Positions 16,508 to 24,079 of a stretch of DNA of 64,000 bases are shown piece after piece. The notes beneath the pieces were generated by a model. The model saw only the letters and a program-made list of their open reading frames with translations. It had not been told where the DNA came from and did not search any database. Position numbers and translations under genes: made by a program. Each line of letters begins with the position of its first letter. The stretch's first letter is position 1. This DNA is from Pseudacidovorax intermedius (GTDB lineage Bacteria > Pseudomonadota > Gammaproteobacteria > Burkholderiales > Burkholderiaceae_C): contig NZ_QQAV01000004.1 of the NCBI RefSeq assembly GCF_003350475.1, forward strand, positions 310,001 to 374,000. The letters are read 5' to 3'.

Positions 16508-17110
16508 TCAGACCAGGCCGTCCGCGCCCTTGATCTCGGAGGCCTTCAGGCCGCCCAGGCGCGCATTGAGCCGGCCACGTGTGGCGAAGGCCCAGATCAG
16601 CACCACCTCGTCGCGGTTGGGGCCGTCGCCGAACATGGCGGAGACCGTGTCGTAGTGCGAGCGCACGTACAGCGCATCTTTGTGCGCAAGGGGGATATCG
16701 ATGACGGTGCCCGGGCCGCCGCGCTTGCCGGTCGACGGCACCCAGGACTTGCCGCCACCCACGCCCTCGCGCACCGGGTTGGCTGCCGGGTTGGTCAGCA
16801 GCGCGTTGCCGTGCTCGTACTCGCCGTCGATGCCGACGAGGCAGGCCTTGCCGTAGCTCTCGATACGCTGGCCGGCCGCGGCCTCGCGGATGCGGCGGCC
16901 GAATTCCTTGCCCAGCTCCGGCGAGGGGCCGATCCATTCGGACAGGTCCTGCACGTAGCGACCCGCAAAGGGGTTACGCAAACAGGCGGCGATGACGATC
17001 TTGCGCAGCGGCTCGCCGTCGGCGGGGGCGCCGGTCTCGCCGGCCAGGGTGTCCTCGATCTGGAGGTACCACTTGCGGATGTGGAAGGCGCTGAGGTCGG
17101 GGGTGCTCAT
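16508..17110 (-). CDS. AA_synth / DUF1185 family protein
   Basis: This 200-residue protein matches the 'amino acid synthesis' family (DUF1185): IRKWYLQIEDTLAGETG at the start, NPFAGRYVQDLSEWI near residue 46, the conserved YGKACLVGIDGEYEHGNALL near 85-104, and the C-terminal PGTVIDIPLAHKDALYVRSH. The family name is historical and no reaction is firmly assigned. Members often occur in catabolic operons with oxidoreductases and hydrolases. It lies 19 bp upstream of the hydrolase gene and 44 bp downstream of the VOC gene on the same strand. Confidence 0.85.
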   Translation of the reverse strand: MSTPDLSAFHIRKWYLQIEDTLAGETGAPADGEPLRKIVIAACLRNPFAGRYVQDLSEWIGPSPELGKEFGRRIREAAAGQRIESYGKACLVGIDGEYEHGNALLTNPAANPVREGVGGGKSWVPSTGKRGGPGTVIDIPLAHKDALYVRSHYDTVSAMFGDGPNRDEVVLIWAFATRGRLNARLGGLKASEIKGADGLV

Positions 17111-17154
17111 GGAAGGCGTCTTTCTGAATGCGGAAAAGGGTGGGGACCGGCGGC

Positions 17155-17655
17155 TCACAACGGCTGCAGGTCGAAGGCATCGCTGGGGGCGTTGTATTCG
17201 CCCAGCAGGCGCTTGGCCTCCTCGTCGTCGTGCACCACTTCGAGGAAGAACTCGAAGCGGTGCCCGTCGGGGTCGTGGAAGTACAGGCCGTAGCCCACCT
17301 TGTGGTCGGTGGTCTTGACCACCTCCACGTTCTTGCGCAGCAGCATGCCGTAGAGGCGGCGCAGGTCGTCGATGTCGCCCTCGATCTCCAGGCCGTAGTG
17401 CTGCAGGTTGATCGTGCCGCGCGTGGCGGTCTCCGGGTCGTCCACCTGGATCAGCGCGATGTCGTGGTGCTTCTGGCCGAAGGACAGGAACACCCAGCGC
17501 GCGCCGCGCGCCGTGACCTGCATGCCCAGTACATCCTCGTACCACGGGGCCGAGGCGAAGGGGTCCTTCACGAACAGCGCCAGGTGGGTACGTCGGATGC
17601 GCGGGCGGACCTCGGTCCCGGCGCCGTCGGCGGATGCGGGGGTGCGGGTGTTCAT
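17155..17655 (-). CDS. VOC (glyoxalase/extradiol dioxygenase) superfamily protein
   Basis: The 166-residue protein contains a paired beta-alpha-beta VOC module. Likely metal ligands are His in RRTHLALFV, His in INLQHYGLEIEG and Glu in HRFEFFLEVVH. It is half the length of two-module extradiol dioxygenases and comparable to one-module enzymes. It has a charged C-terminal extension (DDEEAKRLLGEYNAPSDAFD). In this operon it could be a ring-cleavage dioxygenase or a metal-dependent isomerase. The start is taken as the ATG at 17655; the longer frame from 17844 would read through the upstream gene. Confidence 0.85.
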   Translation of the reverse strand: MNTRTPASADGAGTEVRPRIRRTHLALFVKDPFASAPWYEDVLGMQVTARGARWVFLSFGQKHHDIALIQVDDPETATRGTINLQHYGLEIEGDIDDLRRLYGMLLRKNVEVVKTTDHKVGYGLYFHDPDGHRFEFFLEVVHDDEEAKRLLGEYNAPSDAFDLQPL

Positions 17656-17671
17656 GGCCAGCCTTGGGATG

Positions 17672-18709
17672 TCAGTTGATGGACTGCGGATGCGCGTGCA
17701 CGGGCGCCACGAAAGGCGTCCAGGCCACCGAGGTGATCTCGCTGAAGTCGCGCCATTCCTTGAACCAGCTGCGTCCGCCGTTGGTCGAGCGCAGCAGGTG
17801 CCCGTACTTGGTGCCGGCGAAGAGCAGGCCGCGGTCGCTGGCATGCGTGCCGAAGGCCCAGACGGTGGAGTTGGGCGCCGTGTTCAGCAGCGTCTGCGCC
17901 CAGGTCTGGCCGCGGTCCTCCGAGCGGTAGATGCGGGTGCGCGAACCCGGGGTGCCGTCGCCAATGGCCAGCAGCAGCTCGCGGCCCTCCGCGTCCAGTG
18001 GCTGCACCGTGCGCGTGTAGTAGAGGCCGTCGAAGCGGTCCTTCGACGGGTGGCAGCGGAAGCTTTCGGCATCGTCGGTGCTCTCGCACACCGAATTGAC
18101 GGTCACCACGATGTGCTTGGCCGGTGCGTCGGCGGTGGCGGGCAGCACGGCGATGGCATGGATGTCGGAGTTGTTGATGCCGCGGCCGGGCGTGTCGATG
18201 CGCTCCCAGCTGTCGCCGGCGTCGCGGGTGCGCCAGGCGCCGCCCTCTTCCACGCCGAACCAGGCCTCGCCGGCCTTCTGCGGATGGAAGGCGATGGTGA
18301 GGATGCGCGGGCGGTTCACGCCGGCGCAGAACTCGGGCAGTTCCACGTCGAGCGTCTGCCAGCTGCGCCCGCCATCGCGCGAGCGGTACATGCAGGCCCG
18401 CGAGGGCGCCCCGGTGCCCGCCAGCACCAGCTGCGGATCGGTCGGACAGAAGGCCAGTGCCCAGACGGTCTGGCCGTCCGCCGGCGAGGCGACGCGCTGG
18501 AAATGCGCGCCGCCGTCGGTGGACAGGCAGATGCCCACGTCGGCGCCGGCCAGCACCCGGCGCGGGTCGGACGGATCCACCGCCAGCGCCCGCACCGTGC
18601 CGTCGAACTCGATGGCTTCCTTCAGGCCCAGGCGGTGCCAGGTGGCGCCGTCGTCCACGCTGCGCAGGATGCCCTGCCCCGCCGTGCCCACAAGAATGGT
18701 TCCGTTCAT
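17672..18709 (-). CDS. BNR/Asp-box beta-propeller protein (sialidase-like), cytoplasmic
   Basis: The 345-residue protein is built from repeated Asp-box (BNR) motifs S-x-D-x-G-x-x-W: SVDDGATW, STDGGAHF, SRDGGRSW, TRDAGDSW, SEDRGQTW and STNGGRSW, spaced along the whole length as in a beta-propeller. It starts MNGTILVGTAGQGILRS and has no signal peptide or membrane segment, so it is predicted to be cytoplasmic, unlike secreted sialidases. Sialidase catalytic arginines were not recognised. Homologues of this WD40/YVTN-like type occur in catabolic operons without a known reaction. A good Shine-Dalgarno (AAGGAG) precedes the ATG. It lies between the SDR and VOC genes. Confidence 0.85.
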   Translation of the reverse strand: MNGTILVGTAGQGILRSVDDGATWHRLGLKEAIEFDGTVRALAVDPSDPRRVLAGADVGICLSTDGGAHFQRVASPADGQTVWALAFCPTDPQLVLAGTGAPSRACMYRSRDGGRSWQTLDVELPEFCAGVNRPRILTIAFHPQKAGEAWFGVEEGGAWRTRDAGDSWERIDTPGRGINNSDIHAIAVLPATADAPAKHIVVTVNSVCESTDDAESFRCHPSKDRFDGLYYTRTVQPLDAEGRELLLAIGDGTPGSRTRIYRSEDRGQTWAQTLLNTAPNSTVWAFGTHASDRGLLFAGTKYGHLLRSTNGGRSWFKEWRDFSEITSVAWTPFVAPVHAHPQSIN

Positions 18710-18744
18710 GTCGATCGCTCCTTGGATGGCTGGATGTCTCGGTC

Positions 18745-19539
18745 TCAGAGAAAGATGCCACGCGTGATGCCGCCGTCCACCGCGATGGATTCGCCGGTGA
18801 TGGCCGCCGCCCGGTCGGACGAGAGGAAGAGCACCACGTCGGCGATCTCGTCCACCTGCAGCACGCGGCGGATCGGCGTGGCCTTGGCATAGTTGGCCTC
18901 CACCTGCGCGGGCGTCAGGCCCTGCAGCTTGGCCTCCTTGGCGTAGAGCTCGTGGATGTGCGGTGTCTCCACCACCCCGGGATGGATCACGTTGACGGTG
19001 ATGCCCGAGGGGCCGAGCTGGTCGGACAGCGTCTTGGTCATGTGGGCCACGGCCACGTTGCGCATGCCCGACAGCTGCTTGCTGCCGCGCCCGGTGAGCC
19101 CCCCGATGTTGACGATGCGGCCCCAGCCGCCCTTGCGCATGTGCGCCGCGCAGGCCTTGGCGAAACGCATGTAGCCCACGACCTTGATGTCGATGTCCTG
19201 CAGCAGGCCCTCGGGGTCGGCGTTCTCGATCTCGCTGCGCACCAGGCCGCCCGGATGGGCCGCGCCGTTGACCAGGATGTCGATGCGACCGAAGTGCGCC
19301 GCCACCTTGTCGACGGCGGCCTGCACCTGCGGCGTGTCGCTCACGTCGGCCGGGGCGGCCAGCACCTCGGTGCCGGTCTTCTCGGTGATCTCGCGCGCGG
19401 CCTGCTCCAGCGCGCCTTGGCTGCGGGCCACGATGGCCACGCGCACGCCTTCGGCGGCAAAGGCCTCGGCCACCGCGCGGCCGATGCCCAGGCTGCCGCC
19501 GGTCACGACGGCCACCTTGCCCTTGAGTCTGAGGTCCAT
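18745..19539 (-). CDS. Short-chain dehydrogenase/reductase fold protein lacking the catalytic triad
   Basis: The 264-residue protein has the SDR nucleotide-binding motif (VVTGGSLGIGRAVAEAF, residues 11-27), the Asp66 loop (PADVSD) and a VNGAA version of NNAG. Aligning the MTKTL helix with classical SDRs puts Ser157 where the catalytic Tyr belongs and Asn161 where the Lys belongs (SGMRN). The usual Ser-Ser after the strand reads NIGG (145-147). The S-Y-K triad is therefore absent, while the cofactor site looks intact. It may be a divergent enzyme or a pseudoenzyme. It lies in the catabolic operon between ThDP enzyme and BNR genes, with an AAGGAG ribosome site before the ATG at 19539. Confidence 0.88.
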   Translation of the reverse strand: MDLRLKGKVAVVTGGSLGIGRAVAEAFAAEGVRVAIVARSQGALEQAAREITEKTGTEVLAAPADVSDTPQVQAAVDKVAAHFGRIDILVNGAAHPGGLVRSEIENADPEGLLQDIDIKVVGYMRFAKACAAHMRKGGWGRIVNIGGLTGRGSKQLSGMRNVAVAHMTKTLSDQLGPSGITVNVIHPGVVETPHIHELYAKEAKLQGLTPAQVEANYAKATPIRRVLQVDEIADVVLFLSSDRAAAITGESIAVDGGITRGIFL

Positions 19540-19579
19540 GTTCGTTTGCTCCTTGGAGGGTTCCGGCCCGAGCGGGTGC

Positions 19580-21142
19580 TCAGAGGGCCATTTCGATGAG
19601 GGCCGGACCGCGGCGGCCGAAGGCGTCCTGCAGTTGGGCCGCGAGTACCTCTGCCGTGGCCGCGCGCGTGGCGGGCACGCCGTAGGACTGCGCCAGCCCG
19701 ACCCAGTCGATGCGCGGCCGGTCGAGCGCGGTAAGCGCCTCGGCCCGCTTGCCCAGCGGCGCGCCGCCGCGGCGCAGTTCGTTGCGCAGGATGGCGTACT
19801 GGTGGTTGGCGGCGATGAGCACGACCACGTCGAGCTGCTCGTGCGCCATCGTCCAGAGCGCCTGGATCGTGTACTGGGTGCTGCCGTCCGACAGCAGCCC
19901 CACCACTTGCCGCCCCGGGCAGGCGATGGCCGCGCCCACCGCCACGGGCAGGCCCTGGCCGATGGCACCGCCGGTGTTGGTGAGCGCCGTGTGCAGCGGC
20001 GCCGCGGCCGAAGCGGCATAGAAGGGATAGCCGCAGGTGCCGCCTTCGACCGAGACGATGGCGCCTTCCGGCAGGGCCCGCGTGAGCACTGCACCAATGG
20101 CGGCCGGCGTGAGCGGCCCGGTGGGCGCGGCAGGCAGCGGGTGCACCGGGGCCTCGAAGGCAGGTGCATCGAGCGCGTCGGCCAGCTGCTCCAGCGCCTC
20201 GGCCACCGGATGGCCGGGGGCGCCCAGGCTCAGCAGGCGCTCGGGCGCCACCAGCAGGCTGGGATGCCCCGCGTAGCCGAAGTAGGTGACCGGCGGCAGC
20301 GCACCGGCCAGCACCACCAGGTCGGCCGGGTCGAGCACGGCGCGCGCCGGCTCGGGAAAGTAGGGCAGCCGGTCGAAGGCCGGCAGGCCCTGGCCGCGTT
20401 CGGCGCGGGCCGGGAAGGTCTCGGCATAGGCGGCTGCGCCCAGGGCGGCGCACAGGCGGGACGCTGCGCGCTGGGCCCGTGCACCCAGGCCGCCCGCTTC
20501 GCCACCACCGCCGAGCAGCAGCACGATGCGGCGGGCCGCGCGCAGGCGCTGCGCGCAGGCCGCCAGGTCGAGGGAGGCCGCCTCGGGCGCCGCGGCCGCG
20601 GCAGGCTCGGCGGCCGACGCGGGCGTGCCCGGCAGCGGCTCGGCCTGGTAGTCCGCCGGAAAGATCAGCGTCGCACCCTGCCCGCCGTCGGCCAGCGACT
20701 GGCGCACCGACTCGGCCGCTGCCCGCGGCGCATCGGCCGTGCTGTCGATGCGGTGCACCCAGCCCGACACCGGCCGCGCCAGCGACTCGATGTCGGAGGT
20801 CAACGGCGCATCGAAGGGCAGGTGCCAGCTGGTGTGGTCGCCGATCAGGTTGACGATGGGCGTGCGCGCCCGCCGTGCGTTGTGCAGGTTGGCGATGCCG
20901 TTGGCGAAGCCGGGGCCCAGGTGCAGCAGCGTGGCGGCCGGCCGCCCCGTCATGCGCCCGTAGCCGTCGGCCGCGCCGGTGCAGACGTTCTCCTGCAGGC
21001 CGATCACGCAACGGATCGAATCCTGGCCTTCCAGCGCGCGCACCAGATCCAGCTCCGTCGTGCCGGGGTTGGCGAAGCAGGTGTCCACCCCTTCGCCGGA
21101 GAGCGCCGCCCACAGGGCCTGGGCGCCAGTCTGCTCAGTCAT
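19580..21142 (-). CDS. ThDP-dependent enzyme of the acetolactate synthase / benzoylformate decarboxylase type
   Basis: The 520-residue protein has the three-domain ThDP architecture. The N-terminal PYR domain includes the catalytic glutamate segment VIGLQENVCTGAADGYGR near residue 46-63. A central nucleotide-like domain follows. The C-terminal PP domain has a variant ThDP/Mg motif starting SDGSTQY and ending AANHQYAI. It is shorter than acetolactate synthase and close to decarboxylases acting on aryl-2-oxo acids. With the aldehyde dehydrogenase of the same operon, a 2-oxo acid to aldehyde to acid route is possible. It is the second gene after the Bug receptor gene, so the imported substrate may feed into it. 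Confidence 0.88.
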   Translation of the reverse strand: MTEQTGAQALWAALSGEGVDTCFANPGTTELDLVRALEGQDSIRCVIGLQENVCTGAADGYGRMTGRPAATLLHLGPGFANGIANLHNARRARTPIVNLIGDHTSWHLPFDAPLTSDIESLARPVSGWVHRIDSTADAPRAAAESVRQSLADGGQGATLIFPADYQAEPLPGTPASAAEPAAAAAPEAASLDLAACAQRLRAARRIVLLLGGGGEAGGLGARAQRAASRLCAALGAAAYAETFPARAERGQGLPAFDRLPYFPEPARAVLDPADLVVLAGALPPVTYFGYAGHPSLLVAPERLLSLGAPGHPVAEALEQLADALDAPAFEAPVHPLPAAPTGPLTPAAIGAVLTRALPEGAIVSVEGGTCGYPFYAASAAAPLHTALTNTGGAIGQGLPVAVGAAIACPGRQVVGLLSDGSTQYTIQALWTMAHEQLDVVVLIAANHQYAILRNELRRGGAPLGKRAEALTALDRPRIDWVGLAQSYGVPATRAATAEVLAAQLQDAFGRRGPALIEMAL

Positions 21143-21181
21143 CGCCGATGTCCTCTTTGCTTGTGTGTCGAGACGCGGTGC

Positions 21182-22168
21182 TCACTGCACCTTGATGCCG
21201 CGCTCGCGCACCAGTCGGCCGATGCGCTCGTTGTCGACGGCGATGCGCGCATCCAGCTCGGCCGGCGTGGAAGCACCTGCGCCCAGGCCACGCTCGGCCG
21301 CCCAGCGCTTGAGCTCGGGCTGCGAGAGCACCTTGGTCAGCGCCTCGTTCATGCGCGCCAGGATCTCGGGCGGCACGCCGCTCTTCGCGTGGAAGGAGTA
21401 CGAGGTGGACAGCAGCATGTCCGAGCCGCCCGCCTCCACGATGGTCGGCACGTTGGGCACGATGGACTGCCGCGTGGGCGCGCCCACGGCCAGCAGCTTG
21501 AAGTTGCCCTTCTGCACGTAGGGCAGCATGGCCTCGACGCCGCCGGAGGTGGCCTCCACCTGCCCGCCCAGCATGGCCGGGATGACCTCGGCCAGCGCCT
21601 TGTAGGGCACGTGCAGGAACTGCACGCCGGTGCCCGACTGCAGCAGCTCCATGTTCAGGTGCATCACGCTGCCCACGCCGCCGGTGCCGAAGGTGACCTT
21701 GCCCGGATGGGCCTTGGCGTAGGCGATGAAGGACTTGAAGTCGTTGGCCGGCAGCTGGGCGCTGGTGACCAGGTACAGGTTCACGTCGGCGATGTTGCTG
21801 ACGGAGACCAGGTCCTTCTTCGGGTCGTAGGGCGGCTGGTAGAGCAGCGGATTCACGGTCAGCGTGAGCCGGTCGACCAGCAGGTAGGTGTAGCCGTCGG
21901 CCGGCGCCTTCACCACTTCGGTGGTGCCGATGATGCCGTTGGCCCCCGCCTTGTTCTCCACCACGATGGACGCCTTGAGCTCCTTGCCCAGGCCGTCGGC
22001 CACCAGGCGGGCCATGACGTCGGGGCCGGTGCCCGGCGGGTAGGGCACCACGATGCGGATGGGCCGCGAGGGCCAGTTGCCCTGGGCCGATGCCTGCAGC
22101 GGCAGCAGCCCGGATGCCGCCGCCAGGGCGATGGCAGCACAGGCCTGCAGAACGGATTTCCTTCTCAT
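21182..22168 (-). CDS. Bug-family periplasmic substrate-binding protein (TctC-like), no. 1
   Basis: The 328-residue protein has a cleavable signal peptide (MRRKSVLQACAAIALAAASGLLPLQASA) followed by the Bug fold: WPSRPIRIVVPYPPGTGPDVMARLV at the first ligand loop, VENKAGANGIIG, and FLHVPYKALAEV. Bug proteins capture organic acids for tripartite tricarboxylate transporters or act as sensors. No membrane TctA/TctB genes occur in the window. It is the first gene of the leftward catabolic operon. The ATG at 22168 is preferred over 22186 because AAGGAA lies 8 nt upstream of it. Confidence 0.93.
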   Translation of the reverse strand: MRRKSVLQACAAIALAAASGLLPLQASAQGNWPSRPIRIVVPYPPGTGPDVMARLVADGLGKELKASIVVENKAGANGIIGTTEVVKAPADGYTYLLVDRLTLTVNPLLYQPPYDPKKDLVSVSNIADVNLYLVTSAQLPANDFKSFIAYAKAHPGKVTFGTGGVGSVMHLNMELLQSGTGVQFLHVPYKALAEVIPAMLGGQVEATSGGVEAMLPYVQKGNFKLLAVGAPTRQSIVPNVPTIVEAGGSDMLLSTSYSFHAKSGVPPEILARMNEALTKVLSQPELKRWAAERGLGAGASTPAELDARIAVDNERIGRLVRERGIKVQ

Positions 22169-22299
22169 TGCGCGATTCCTTGGCACCCCAGCGAAGACGG
22201 GGCCGGGACCAGGTGCCGGGGGAGAGCACCTGGGCGGCGATGGACAACGGGCAACTCCGAACGGTTCGTCGATGAGCAGATCATATGCTGTTTTTTCTT

Positions 22300-22318
22300 A
22301 ATGACGAAATGCAGCATT
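22300..22318 (+). promoter_or_regulatory. 19-bp dyad motif, weakest copy (candidate IclR operator)
   Basis: AATGACGAAATGCAGCATT matches the copy at 22422-22440 at 13 of 19 positions and contains its own 11-bp palindrome AATGCAGCATT. It lies about 130 bp upstream of the leftward operon start. Confidence 0.4.
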
Positions 22319-22421
22319 AATATCTCGCCACATCTTGGCTATGAGGTGCATCGTTTTGTCCAAGTGACATCAGAGCATGCAAGGGTCGTTCCAGGCCTGG
22401 ATGACCGATGAAGGAGCACGA

Positions 22422-22440
22422 ATTACCGCAATGCAGTAAT
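22422..22440 (+). promoter_or_regulatory. 19-bp dyad motif, most symmetrical copy (candidate IclR operator)
   Basis: ATTACCGCAATGCAGTAAT is a near-perfect dyad (ATTAC-x-GCA-A-TGC-x-GTAAT) with a single unpaired position per arm. It sits in the middle of the divergent intergenic region. IclR-family regulators, two of which bracket this island, bind dyads of this general size. Confidence 0.5.
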
Positions 22441-22563
22441 CAACGATCCACCCGGATGCCCTTCTTCAAGCGAGGCCGGTCATTCGACGCGCAAAACGAC
22501 GGCGGCGCGCCCTTCCCTCTCAGGTAGTTCCACCAACACACCCTCTGCGCGCCGAGTGGCACA

Positions 22564-22582
22564 TTTATCGCATAGCAGTAAT
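22564..22582 (+). promoter_or_regulatory. 19-bp dyad motif, copy near the rightward genes (candidate IclR operator)
   Basis: TTTATCGCATAGCAGTAAT is identical to the copy at 22422-22440 at 15 of 19 positions. It lies 90 bp upstream of the first glutathione transferase start. Confidence 0.45.
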
Positions 22583-22671
22583 TTCATGACCACAGTTTTG
22601 ACCCTATGCAACGAATCGGTGCACAGCCGCACCACAAGGCAGCAGCCGCGCCGCGCTGGGACCACCCTCCG

Positions 22672-23298
22672 ATGAAGCTCTACCTCAGCCCCCACACCTG
22701 CGCCCTGGCAGTGGACGTCGTCGCGCGCGAGATCGGTGTGCCGCTCGACCTCGTCTGGGTGGACGTGCGCGCCAAGCGGCTGGCCGACGGCAGCGATCTC
22801 CACCGCATCAACCCCAAGGGCCAGGTGCCGGCACTGGAAACGGACGACGGCCAGGTGCTCACCGAGGCGGCCGTGATCCTCCAGTACCTCTGCGACCGGC
22901 ACGGCGCCGACGCACTGCTGCCCCGCGCGCTGGACATGGCGCGCTATCGCGTGCTGGAGTGGATGAATTTCCTCGGCTCGGAGCTGCACAAGAGCTTCAC
23001 GCCGCTGTTTCGCGCCAACACGCCGCCCGAGTACCGGCCCATCGCCATCGAGAACGTGCAGCGCCGCCTGGCCTGGCTCGACGAGGTGCTGGCCACGCGC
23101 GAGTTCCTGCACGGCGAGGGCTTCACCGCCGCGGATGCCCATGCCTATGCCGTCGTGAGCTGGGCCGGGCTGCAGGCCATCCCGCTCGGGGCCTGGCCCC
23201 ACCTTCAGGCCTATGTGCAGCGCATCGAGGCGCGGCCCAGCGTGCAGGCCGCCCGCGCAGCGGAGCGCGCCGAGATCGCCCGGCGCGCCAGCGCCTGA
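22672..23298 (+). CDS. Glutathione S-transferase, beta-class-like, copy 1
   Basis: The 208-residue protein has an N-terminal thioredoxin-like domain (MKLYLSPHTCALAVDVVARE, with Ser6 and Cys10 in the region used by beta-class enzymes; NPKGQVPAL with the cis-Pro loop) and a helical C-terminal domain (GEGFTAADAHAYAVVSW). It is clearly paralogous to the next gene (23391-24050), sharing YRVLEWM, PPEYxxIA and TxADAHxY segments. Transferases in catabolic clusters often open ethers, epoxides or isomerise ring-cleavage products with glutathione. The start at 22672 matches the family's N-terminus. Confidence 0.9.
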   Translation: MKLYLSPHTCALAVDVVAREIGVPLDLVWVDVRAKRLADGSDLHRINPKGQVPALETDDGQVLTEAAVILQYLCDRHGADALLPRALDMARYRVLEWMNFLGSELHKSFTPLFRANTPPEYRPIAIENVQRRLAWLDEVLATREFLHGEGFTAADAHAYAVVSWAGLQAIPLGAWPHLQAYVQRIEARPSVQAARAAERAEIARRASA

Positions 23299-23390
23299 CC
23301 CTGACAACGAACGAGCCCGCCCTGCCCGCCCGTCCTGCCGGAACACGCCGGATCCATTCGCACCTTGCGACCCCTTCCACGGAGAACCCC

Positions 23391-24050
23391 ATGAAGCTCT
23401 ATCACGAAGTCCGCGGCTGTTCGCTCGCGGTCGACATCGTCGCGCGCGAACTGCAGCTGCCCCTGGCACTCGAATGGGTGGACATGAAGACCAAGCGCCT
23501 GGAGGACGGGCGCGACTACTTCGGCGTCAACTCCAAGGGCACCGTGCCCACGCTGGAGATGCCCGACGGCCAGCACCTGAGCGAGGGCTGCATCGTGATG
23601 CAGTACCTGGCCGACCAGTGCCCCGGCAACACGCTGCTGCCGGCCGCAGGCCTGCCGCGCTACCGCGTGCTGGAGTGGATGAGCTTCATCGCCGCCGACC
23701 TGCACAAGGGCGGCTTCATGCCGCTGTTCAAGGCCGTGACGCCGCCCGAGTACAAGGCCATCGCGCGCCGCATCGTCGAGGCCAAGCTGCAGTGGGTGGA
23801 CGAACAACTGGCCGGGCGCAGCTTCCTCACCGGTGAGCACTTCACCATCGCCGACGCGCACTGCTACACGATCGCCATGTGGACCCGCGCCCATGCCATC
23901 GACACGCAGGGCTGGCCCCGCCTGGAGGCCTACCTGGCGCGCTGCGGCGCCCGCCCGAGCGTGCGCGCCGCCGAGGCGGCCGCTGCCGCGCAGGGCGTGC
24001 GGGAGCGCGAACGGGCCGCCGCCCGAGCGGCCGCCGCCCCAGCCCATTGA
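23391..24050 (+). CDS. Glutathione S-transferase, beta-class-like, copy 2
   Basis: The 219-residue paralogue of the previous gene starts MKLYHEVRGCSLAVDIVARE, with Cys10 in the beta-class position, and has NSKGTVPTLEM as the cis-Pro glutathione loop and GEHFTIADAHCYTI in the C-terminal domain. It ends in an Ala/Arg-rich tail not present in copy 1. The two genes are 92 bp apart in the same orientation, which points to tandem duplication followed by divergence. The retention of two different copies suggests different substrates or a heterodimer. Confidence 0.9.
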   Translation: MKLYHEVRGCSLAVDIVARELQLPLALEWVDMKTKRLEDGRDYFGVNSKGTVPTLEMPDGQHLSEGCIVMQYLADQCPGNTLLPAAGLPRYRVLEWMSFIAADLHKGGFMPLFKAVTPPEYKAIARRIVEAKLQWVDEQLAGRSFLTGEHFTIADAHCYTIAMWTRAHAIDTQGWPRLEAYLARCGARPSVRAAEAAAAAQGVRERERAAARAAAAPAH

Positions 24051-24079
24051 TCCGGATTCCACTCCTCCAAGGAACGACC

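Larger units (their letters stand above)
22169..22671. other. Divergent control region of the catabolic island (~500 bp, no gene)
   Basis: The stretch separates the leftward Bug/ThDP operon from the rightward glutathione transferase genes. It is AT-rich at ~22280-22350 and ~22560-22615, as expected of divergent promoters, and it holds three related copies of a 19-bp dyad motif listed separately. A frame from 22606 extends the first transferase gene upstream by 22 residues, but those residues lie outside the conserved family start. No RNA gene or riboswitch was recognised. Confidence 0.7.

Noticed and set aside
19184..22411. A 1075-codon open frame on the plus strand opposite the catabolic operon
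   Set aside because: Composition is Arg/Ala/Gly/His-rich without domain features, and it lies antisense to several genes with clear motifs (SDR, ThDP enzyme, Bug). It is a shadow of GC-rich codon bias.
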